Positions 38,869 through 45,825 of a DNA stretch of 64,000 bases are shown in pieces. The notes under the pieces are model-generated. The model did not search any database, was not told the DNA's origin, and saw only the letters and a list, made by a program, of their open reading frames with translations. Within the stretch, counting starts at the first letter, position 1; each line of letters opens with the position of its first letter. Source of the DNA: Streptomyces longhuiensis (GTDB taxonomy: Bacteria; Actinomycetota; Actinomycetes; Streptomycetales; Streptomycetaceae); the NCBI RefSeq assembly GCF_020616555.1, contig NZ_CP085173.1, positions 5,720,001 through 5,784,000 of the forward strand. The letters are read 5' to 3'. Made by a program: the position numbers and the translations under genes.

Positions 38869-40122
38869 TCACAGGCGGTGGGCCGCGCCCATCGGGGTGG
38901 CGCCCCGGGTGTCCAGGAGGAGCTGGGCCTTCACGGACAGGCCCTGGAGGTCGTACGTGCGGTGCTGCTGGAGCAGGATCGTCAGGTCGGCGTCCGCGGC
39001 GGCCTCGTAGAGGAAGTCCGCGCGGGGGACCGGGTGGCCGAGGACGTTCCACGACGGGATGTGCGGGTCGTGGTAGCTGACCGCCGCGCCCAGCTGCATC
39101 AGCCGGGTGGCGATCTCCTGGGCGGGGGTGCCCTCCAGGTCGGCGACGTCGGGCTTGTACGTGACGCCGAGGAGCAGGACCCGGGCGCCGCGGGCCGACT
39201 TGCCGTGTTCGTTGAGGAGGGTGGCGGCGCGCTGGATCACGTACTGGGGCATGTGGTGGTTGACCTGCTGGGCCAGTTCGACCATGCGCAGGGGGCGGAC
39301 CGGGACGGGCGGGCGTGAGAGGTCCTGGGGGACTCCGTGGCCGCCGACGCCGGGGCCGGGGCGGAACGCCTGGAAGCCGAACGGCTTGGTCTCGGCACAG
39401 CGGATGACGTCCCACAGGTCGACGCCCAGGTCGTGGCAGAGGACGGCCATCTCGTTGACCAGGGCGATGTTGACGTGGCGGTAGTTGGTCTCCAGGAGCT
39501 GGACGGTCTCGGCCTCGCGTGGTCCACGCGCGCGAACCACCTTGTCGGACAGGCGGCCGTAGAAGGCGGCGGCGGACTCGGTGCAGGCGGGGGTGAGGCC
39601 GCCGATGACCTTGGGGGTCGTGGCGTACGCGTGCGTGCGGCTGCCGGGGTCGAGGCGGCCGGGGGAGTAGGCGAGGTGGAAGTCGCGGCCGGCCCGGAGC
39701 CCCGAGCCGTCCTCCAGGAGGGGGCGCAGGACGCCTTCGGTGGTGCCGGGGGCGACCGGGGTCTCGATGATCACTGTGGTGTGGGGGCGCAGCCGGGTGG
39801 CGAGGGCGCGCGTGGCGTCGGTCAGCTGCGTGAGGTCGAGGGAGCGGTCCGCGCCGAGGGGCGCGGGGGCACAGATGACCGCGGTGCGGACGCGGCCGAG
39901 TTCGATGGGGTCGCCGGTGGGCCGGAAGCCCCCCGAGAGCATCCGGCGGATGTCGGCGGCGGTCAGGGTTCCCTCGGCGCCGTCGCCGGGGAGCCGGCCG
40001 GCCGCGAGGTCGGTGGCGCGTACGGGGTCGTAGCCGATGGTCGCGATGCCGGTGGCGACGGCGGCCTGGGCGAGGGGCAGGCCGAGGTGACCGAGTCCGA
40101 TGACGGCGAGATCTGCGGGCAT
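38869..40122 (-). CDS. nucleotide-sugar dehydrogenase-like protein lacking the catalytic Cys
   Basis: A 417-residue member of the UDP-glucose/UDP-ManNAc dehydrogenase family: N-terminal Rossmann AVIGLGHLGLPLAQAAV (6-22), VIIETPVAPGTTEGVLRPLL, YSPGRLDPG, KVIGGLTPACTESAAAFY, LLETNYRHVNIALVNEMAVLCHDLGVDLWDVI and the C-terminal domain VLLLGVTYKPDVADLEGTPAQEIATRL. The normally invariant active-site motif GGHCIPxDP reads GGHGVPQD here, so Gly263 replaces the Cys needed for the second oxidation. Either it stops at the aldehyde or it is inactive. ATG 40122 gives the family start. Divergent from glpD. Confidence 0.88.
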   Translation of the reverse strand: MPADLAVIGLGHLGLPLAQAAVATGIATIGYDPVRATDLAAGRLPGDGAEGTLTAADIRRMLSGGFRPTGDPIELGRVRTAVICAPAPLGADRSLDLTQLTDATRALATRLRPHTTVIIETPVAPGTTEGVLRPLLEDGSGLRAGRDFHLAYSPGRLDPGSRTHAYATTPKVIGGLTPACTESAAAFYGRLSDKVVRARGPREAETVQLLETNYRHVNIALVNEMAVLCHDLGVDLWDVIRCAETKPFGFQAFRPGPGVGGHGVPQDLSRPPVPVRPLRMVELAQQVNHHMPQYVIQRAATLLNEHGKSARGARVLLLGVTYKPDVADLEGTPAQEIATRLMQLGAAVSYHDPHIPSWNVLGHPVPRADFLYEAAADADLTILLQQHRTYDLQGLSVKAQLLLDTRGATPMGAAHRL

Positions 40123-40173
40123 GGCGGTGGGCCGTCCTTCCCAATAGCCGGAGCGGGAGGAGAGCGCAAGTCC

Positions 40174-40182
40174 TGTGGACAG
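40174..40182 (-). promoter_or_regulatory. DnaA box variant CTGTCCACA
   Basis: On the minus strand this reads CTGTCCACA, one base from the Streptomyces DnaA box TTGTCCACA. It forms, with the box at 40259, a 10-bp inverted repeat (arms 40172-40181 and 40260-40269) around an A+T-richer 78-bp section in the divergent gap. Confidence 0.5.
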
Positions 40183-40258
40183 GATGGACGAGCGCAATGT
40201 CAGACTAGGAGTAAATATGACCGTTATGCGGTATTGCCTGCCCGGGAATCCGGGAGTG

Positions 40259-40267
40259 TTGTCCACA
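40259..40267 (+). promoter_or_regulatory. perfect DnaA box TTGTCCACA
   Basis: TTGTCCACA is the exact preferred DnaA box of Streptomyces. It faces the variant at 40174-40182 across the promoter region of the divergent dehydrogenase and glpD genes. No dnaA, dnaN or oriC-like cluster is nearby, so a replication origin is not implied. Confidence 0.55.
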
Positions 40268-40407
40268 GGCTGCGGGTGAGTGGTGGCTGAAGTCGGGCAC
40301 GGCGGTCAGAATCGGTGCATGGGTGATGAGAGCCGGGGCGCATCAGACAGGTGACACCGGTGGGACCGACTGGACCGACGCCGACTGACCGACAGCGGGA
40401 GGTAGCA

Positions 40408-42114
40408 GTGAGGACAGCGACACTGGGACCGGCGGAGCGTGCCGAGGCGCTCGCGGGAATGGCCGAGCGGGAGTTGGACATCCTGGTCGTGGGCGCGGGG
40501 GTGGTCGGCGCGGGCACCGCGCTCGACGCCGCGACCCGGGGTCTGTCCACCGGTTTGGTCGAGGCGCGGGACTGGGCCTCCGGCACATCGAGCCGGTCGA
40601 GCAAGCTGATCCACGGCGGGCTCCGGTATCTCGAGATGCTCGACTTCGCGCTCGTGCGCGAGGCGCTGAAGGAGCGCGGGCTGCTCCTGGAGCGGCTCGC
40701 CCCGCATCTCGTGAAGCCGGTCCCGTTCCTGTATCCCCTCCAGCACAAGGGCTGGGAGCGGCTGTACGCGGGCTCGGGCGTCGCCCTGTACGACGCGATG
40801 TCCATGGCGCGCGGGCACGGGCGCGGGCTGCCCATGCACCGCCATCTGAGTCGGCGTCACGCGCTGCGGGTCGCGCCCGCGCTCAAGAAGGACGCGCTCG
40901 TCGGCGCCCTGCAGTACTACGACGCGCAGATGGACGACGCGCGGTATGTCGCGACGCTGGTGCGCACGGCCGCGATGTACGGGGCGAAAGTCGCCAACAG
41001 GGCGCGTGTGACCGGGTTCCTGCGGGAGGGCGAGCGTGTCGTCGGCGCCCGCGTCGAGGACGTGGAGGGCGGCGGGGAGTACGAGATCCGCGCCCGCCAG
41101 ATCGTGAACGCGACGGGCGTGTGGACGGACGACACCCAGGCGATGGTGGGCGAGCGGGGCCAGTTCCACGTGCGCGCGTCCAAGGGCATCCACCTCGTCG
41201 TGCCCAAGGACCGGATCAACTCGACGACCGGGCTCATCCTGCGCACCGAGAAGAGCGTCCTCTTCGTGATCCCGTGGGGGCGCCACTGGATCGTGGGCAC
41301 CACGGACACGGAATGGGACCTCGACAAGGCGCACCCCGCGGCCTCCAGCGCCGACATCGACTATCTCCTCGAGCATGTGAACTCGGTGCTCGCGGTGCCC
41401 CTCACGCGCGACGACGTCCAGGGGGTCTACGCGGGCCTGCGGCCCCTGCTCGCCGGCGAGTCCGACGCCACGAGCAAGCTCTCGCGCGAGCACACGGTGG
41501 CGCACCCCGTGCCGGGGCTCGTCGTCGTGGCGGGCGGCAAGTACACGACGTACCGGGTCATGGCCAAGGACGCCGTCGACGAGGCGGTGCACGGGCTCGA
41601 CCAGCGCGTCGCCGACTGCGTCACCGAGGACGTCCCGCTGATCGGGGCCGAGGGCTACCACGCGCTGTGGAACGCGCGGGCGAGGATCGCCGCGCGGACC
41701 GGGCTCCATGTGGTGCGGGTGGAGCATCTGCTCAACCGGTACGGGTCGTTGGCGGAGGAGGTGCTCGACCTGGTGGCCGCCGACCCCGGGCTCGGCGCGC
41801 CCCTCACCGGCGCCGACGACTATCTGCGGGCCGAGGTCGTGTACGCCGCCTCGCACGAGGGGGCGCGGCATCTCGACGACGTGCTGACGCGGCGTACGCG
41901 GATCTCGATCGAGACGTTCGACCGGGGGACGCGGTGTGCGCGTGAGGCGGCGGAGCTGATGGCTCCGGTGCTCGGCTGGGACAAGGACCAGATCGAGCGG
42001 GAGGTGGAGCACTACGAGAAGCGCGTGCAGGCGGAGCGGGAGTCTCAGCGTCAGCCGGATGACCTCTCGGCCGATGCGGCGCGGCTGGGGGCGCCGGATA
42101 TTGTGCCGCTGTGA
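40408..42114 (+). CDS. glpD: aerobic glycerol-3-phosphate dehydrogenase
   Basis: GlpD oxidises glycerol-3-phosphate to dihydroxyacetone phosphate and passes electrons to quinones at the membrane. The 568-residue flavoprotein has the FAD loop DILVVGAGVVGAGTALDAATRG (about 24-45), SSRSSKLIHGGLRYLE, the substrate segment NATGVWTDD, GRHWIVGTTDTEWD and the C-terminal DAO_C domain (about 420-540). GTG 40408 with GGGAGGT 5 bases upstream is the start; the open frame back to 40351 is not needed. glpF and glpK are not in this window. Confidence 0.95.
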   Translation: MRTATLGPAERAEALAGMAERELDILVVGAGVVGAGTALDAATRGLSTGLVEARDWASGTSSRSSKLIHGGLRYLEMLDFALVREALKERGLLLERLAPHLVKPVPFLYPLQHKGWERLYAGSGVALYDAMSMARGHGRGLPMHRHLSRRHALRVAPALKKDALVGALQYYDAQMDDARYVATLVRTAAMYGAKVANRARVTGFLREGERVVGARVEDVEGGGEYEIRARQIVNATGVWTDDTQAMVGERGQFHVRASKGIHLVVPKDRINSTTGLILRTEKSVLFVIPWGRHWIVGTTDTEWDLDKAHPAASSADIDYLLEHVNSVLAVPLTRDDVQGVYAGLRPLLAGESDATSKLSREHTVAHPVPGLVVVAGGKYTTYRVMAKDAVDEAVHGLDQRVADCVTEDVPLIGAEGYHALWNARARIAARTGLHVVRVEHLLNRYGSLAEEVLDLVAADPGLGAPLTGADDYLRAEVVYAASHEGARHLDDVLTRRTRISIETFDRGTRCAREAAELMAPVLGWDKDQIEREVEHYEKRVQAERESQRQPDDLSADAARLGAPDIVPL

Positions 42115-42173
42115 TGGGGTGAGCCGGGGTTGCGCCGGGGGCTGTGCCCCCAGGCCCCCCTTTCGCCCTGCGG

Positions 42174-42490
42174 GCTCGTCCTCAAACGCCGGACGGGCTG
42201 GAAAGGTGCGCTCGTCCTCAGGTGCTGGGCAGGGTGAGGGTGTGCTCGGCCTCAGGTGCTGGGTGGGCTGGAAAGGTGCGCTCGTCCTCAAACGCCGGAC
42301 GGGCTGGAAAGGTGTGCTCGTCCTCAGGTGCCGGACGGGCTGGAAGGTGCGCTCGTCTTCAGGTGCTGGGCAGGGTGAGGGGTGTGCTCGGCCTCAGGTA
42401 CTGGGTGGGCTGGAAGGTGCGCTCGGCCTCAAGCGCCGTACGGGCTGAGTGGTGTACTTGGCCTCAGGCGTCCGGCCCGCTGGTGGGTGT
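42174..42490 (+). repeat. nine-copy tandem array, about 35-bp period, built on a dispersed Streptomyces motif
   Basis: Units starting GCTCG(T/G)CCTCA begin at 42174, 42210, 42244, 42280, 42316, 42351, 42386, 42421 and 42456 (steps 34-36). Two units contain CTCAAACGCCGGACGGGCTG, a motif I know as scattered in single copies downstream of many Streptomyces genes. The first unit follows GGGGGCTGTGCCCCCAGGCCCCCC, its usual companion. The last unit overlaps the stop codon of the serine hydrolase gene (42464). The array fills the glpD-hydrolase gap, which contains no gene. Confidence 0.85.
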
Positions 42491-43513
42491 GGGTGGGCAG
42501 AACTCTGCCGTCAGTAGGCGGTGTTCCAGGTCGGGGGTGTTCTTCGGGGTGTCTGTGTTCGTGCGGAACGTGATCACCCTTGACGCCGTTCTCGTTGCCG
42601 CTGTGCGGACGTAGCTGCCCTCGATTCGGCCGTTGTGGCCCCATATCGTCGTTCCGCAGGGGAGCTTCGTGGGGTAGAGGCCCATGCCGTAGTGGCCTTG
42701 TGCGGTGCGGGTGTTGAGCATCGTGCGGAGTTGGCTCGGGGGGAGGAGGCGGCCTTTCAGGAGGGCCGTGTAGAAGTGGTTCAGGTCGGTGAGGGTGGAG
42801 ATCAGTTCGCCCGCGGCGCCGGCCACGCGCGGGTTCAGAGTGGTCACGTCGTCGCCTGTCGCGTCGTACGCGCGGCCGTGTGGCGTGGGCAGTGTGGTGC
42901 GGGTGCCGGGGAACGACGTGCCGGTGAGGTGGAGCGGTTCGATGATGCGGCGGCGGGCCTCGGTCGCGTACGAGTGGCCTGTGACCTGGCCTATGACCAT
43001 GCCCAGCACGACGTAGTTGGTGTTCGAGTACGACCAGTGGTCGCGCGGGATCGGCGGGTCGGACTCGGCCAGTTGTACGGCCGTTCTGGGGGATTCCGGG
43101 ATCGTGCCGTGCGTGCGCGCCGTGAAGTCGGGCAGGCCACTGGTGTGGGTGAGAAGCGAATGGAGGGAGACGGAGTGGTCACGCAGTAGGCCAGGCAGGT
43201 GGTCGTCCACCGTGTCCGAGAGGTGCAGGCGGTGTTCGGCGGCGAGTTGCAGCACGACCGTCGCGATGAACGACTTCGTGATGCTCCCGGCCCGGAAGTG
43301 GTCGGTGCGGCGGATCGTGGGGCCGGTGCGTACGAAGCGCGTCGTCCTGCCCTCGCGGGCGAGCAGTGCCGCGGCGGGGGCCTTGCCCTCTGTGACCAGC
43401 AACGGAAGAGTGGCGTCCGTGGCCGGGGCCGCGAGCGTCGTGGAACTGCCCGGAAACATACAGAAGAGGGTCGCTGCCAGGGGTATCGCCAGCAGTGTCC
43501 GAAGTACGGGCAT
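42464..43513 (-). CDS. secreted serine hydrolase, beta-lactamase/D-Ala-D-Ala carboxypeptidase family
   Basis: A 349-residue class C-like serine hydrolase. A signal peptide (about 1-29, ending TLAAPA) precedes the domain with SxxK as Ser77-Ile-Thr-Lys80, YxN as Tyr162-Ser-Asn164 and a late HNG box (WGHNGRIEGSY) replacing KTG, as in the R61 DD-peptidase type. HSLLTHTSGLPD is typical. Peptidoglycan or D-amino-acid ester substrates are likely. ATG 43513 behind GGAGGGA. The C-terminal codons run into the repeat array, which has supplied the last residues. Confidence 0.92.
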   Translation of the reverse strand: MPVLRTLLAIPLAATLFCMFPGSSTTLAAPATDATLPLLVTEGKAPAAALLAREGRTTRFVRTGPTIRRTDHFRAGSITKSFIATVVLQLAAEHRLHLSDTVDDHLPGLLRDHSVSLHSLLTHTSGLPDFTARTHGTIPESPRTAVQLAESDPPIPRDHWSYSNTNYVVLGMVIGQVTGHSYATEARRRIIEPLHLTGTSFPGTRTTLPTPHGRAYDATGDDVTTLNPRVAGAAGELISTLTDLNHFYTALLKGRLLPPSQLRTMLNTRTAQGHYGMGLYPTKLPCGTTIWGHNGRIEGSYVRTAATRTASRVITFRTNTDTPKNTPDLEHRLLTAEFCPPTPTSGPDA

Positions 43514-43626
43514 GACGGTCCCTCCGTGTGTGGGTCCATCATGCGGGACGTCCGACCCTGGGCGTGGAGTGGTCCCCGGGTAAGGGACAATGAAGGCTCT
43601 GTCAGGGCGGGTTGCAGAGGGGACGC

Positions 43627-45696
43627 ATGTCGGAGGCGGAGCAGGCGGGCACAGCTCGTCAGGACAAGAGCGCACGTCTCCTCGCCGGGCGCTACCGGTT
43701 GGGAGAAGTCCTCGGCCGCGGCGGCATGGGCACCGTGTGGCGGGCGAAGGACGAGACACTCGGCCGGACGGTCGCCGTCAAGGAACTGCGGTTCCCGTCG
43801 AGCATCGACGACGAGGAGAAGCGGCGCCTGATCACGCGAACGTTGCGTGAGGCGAAGGCGATCGCGCGGATCCGGAACAACAGCGCGGTGACGGTCTACG
43901 ACGTGGTCGACGAGGACGACCGGCCGTGGATCGTGATGGAACTCGTCGAGGGCAAGTCCCTCGCGGAGCAGATCCGCGAGGACGGCCTGCTGGAGCCGCG
44001 GCGCGCCGCCGAGGTCGGGCTCGCGATCCTCGACGTGCTGCGCGCGGCGCACCGCGAGGGCATCCTGCACCGCGACGTGAAGCCGTCGAACGTGCTGATC
44101 GCCGAGGACGGGCGCGTCGTCCTCACGGACTTCGGCATCGCCCAGGTCGAGGGCGACCCCTCGATCACGTCCACCGGCATGCTCGTCGGCGCGCCCTCGT
44201 ACATCTCGCCGGAGCGGGCGCGCGGGCACAAGCCCGGTCCCGCCGCCGACCTGTGGTCGCTCGGCGGACTGCTGTACGCGTCGGTGGAGGGTGTTCCTCC
44301 GTACGACAAGGGGTCCGCCATCGCGACCCTGACGGCCGTCATGACCGAGCCGGTCGACCCGCCCAAGAACGCGGGGCCGCTGGAGAAGGTCATCTACGGG
44401 CTGCTCGCCAAGGACCCGGAGCAGCGGCTCGACGACGCCGGGGCGCGGGCCCTCCTCAACGACGTCCTGCACGCTCCCGAGCCCAAGGACGAGGAACCCG
44501 AGCCGGTCGACGCGACCAAGGTCGTGCCGCTGCCGCCCATTCCCGAGCAGACGCCTAAGGTGCCGAAGACGCCCAAGGTGCGCTTCGGCAAGGGAAGTTC
44601 GGCGTCGGCGGGGGCTGCTGCGGGGGCCGAGGCTTCGGCCGCTTCCGTCAGCCCCGCGGACGCCGGTGACGGCATCGGCGCGGGCAAGCGGGGCGAAGAA
44701 GCCGCCGAGAAGCTGCGCGGTGCGCTGCGGTCGGTGCGGAAAGCCGCTGCCGCGGCCACCGCCGCGACGGCGGCCGGTGCGGCCGGCAAGAGTGGCGGGG
44801 CCGCGGACACGGCGGAGGCCTCCGCGCATCCCGCGGTCGGGAAGGGCGGTTCGGGTGTTCCGGCGCAGCCTGCCGGGCCGCCGCGTACGCCGGCGACCAG
44901 GGCCTCGCTCACGGACGTGGTTCCGCGGCGCACCCTCGTGATCGTCGCGGTGCTCGTCGCGCTCGCCGTGATCGGCACCGTCATCGGCATCGCGTTCAGC
45001 GGTGGCGACGACGGCAGTTCCGCCAAGGACGGCGACAAGTCCGCCTCCGCGGGAGCGACCGGGGGCAGTGGCGGCAGCGGTAGCAAGGACAAGGGCAGCG
45101 GGTCCGGCAGCGGCAACGATGCCGCCCAGGGCGACGGCAAGGGTTCCGACAAGGGGCAGGGCTCCGGCTCGGACACCGACAAGGGCGGAGACAAGGACAG
45201 CGACACCGGCCAGGGTGCGTCGCCCGAGAGCACCAGCGGCGGCAGCGGGGTCCCGGGCGGCAGTGGCGCCGACTCGACGTACAAGCACGACCAGGGCTTC
45301 TCCATCGGGCTGCCGAAGGGCTGGAAGTACAGCTCGACGAGCGCGGCGGGGGCCCGCTTCGTGGGCCCCGACGGGCAGAAGCTGCTCGTCGGCTGGACGA
45401 CGACGCCCAAGTCGAACCCGGTCCAGGACTGGCGCAACCAGGAGCAGTACATGCGCCGCTCCCAGTACGACCGGATACGCATCGCGGCGGTCGACTTCCG
45501 CGGCTGGAACACGGCTGACTGGGAATTCACGTACGTCGACGGAGGCACCAAGTACCGCTCGACGGACCGCGGTTTCGTGGTCAACAGCGGTCTGGGGTAC
45601 GGCCTGATGTACACGGCCAAGGCCGCCGACTGGGACGGTGCGCAGCGCAAGGCCAGTTGGCAGACGTTCACCAAGACCTTCAAGCCGAAGTCCTGA
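43627..45696 (+). CDS. membrane Ser/Thr protein kinase, cluster member 1
   Basis: A 689-residue Hanks-type kinase. The kinase domain at about 22-285 has GRGGMG, Lys52 (VAVKEL), HRDVKPSN with Asp150, DFG at 168-170 and SPERARG. An Ala/Lys-rich juxtamembrane section leads to a membrane helix (about 435-458), a Gly/Ser/Asp/Lys-rich extracytoplasmic linker (to about 550) and a terminal domain beginning GFSIGLPKGWKY. First of five adjacent genes matching the S. coelicolor SCO4775-SCO4779 kinase cluster, linked by published work to spore-wall synthesis. ATG 43627 behind GAGGGG. Confidence 0.93.
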   Translation: MSEAEQAGTARQDKSARLLAGRYRLGEVLGRGGMGTVWRAKDETLGRTVAVKELRFPSSIDDEEKRRLITRTLREAKAIARIRNNSAVTVYDVVDEDDRPWIVMELVEGKSLAEQIREDGLLEPRRAAEVGLAILDVLRAAHREGILHRDVKPSNVLIAEDGRVVLTDFGIAQVEGDPSITSTGMLVGAPSYISPERARGHKPGPAADLWSLGGLLYASVEGVPPYDKGSAIATLTAVMTEPVDPPKNAGPLEKVIYGLLAKDPEQRLDDAGARALLNDVLHAPEPKDEEPEPVDATKVVPLPPIPEQTPKVPKTPKVRFGKGSSASAGAAAGAEASAASVSPADAGDGIGAGKRGEEAAEKLRGALRSVRKAAAAATAATAAGAAGKSGGAADTAEASAHPAVGKGGSGVPAQPAGPPRTPATRASLTDVVPRRTLVIVAVLVALAVIGTVIGIAFSGGDDGSSAKDGDKSASAGATGGSGGSGSKDKGSGSGSGNDAAQGDGKGSDKGQGSGSDTDKGGDKDSDTGQGASPESTSGGSGVPGGSGADSTYKHDQGFSIGLPKGWKYSSTSAAGARFVGPDGQKLLVGWTTTPKSNPVQDWRNQEQYMRRSQYDRIRIAAVDFRGWNTADWEFTYVDGGTKYRSTDRGFVVNSGLGYGLMYTAKAADWDGAQRKASWQTFTKTFKPKS

Positions 45697-45825
45697 GCCT
45701 GAAGGCAGTCCGGCACGTATCGTGAGTGCTTGCGGACCGTGCGCAGCCGTATCGGGACGCATCACTGCGCACAACAGGGCGCAAAGCGAACGGAATTGAC
45801 CACCGGGCGGACAGGGGGACGCGTC

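Noticed and set aside
40172..40269. Replication origin
   Set aside because: Only two DnaA boxes, and no dnaA, dnaN or large box cluster; a real Streptomyces oriC has many.
42174..42490. CRISPR array, because of the 35-bp regular repeat
   Set aside because: Units follow each other without unique spacers, and no cas gene is present. It is a minisatellite.
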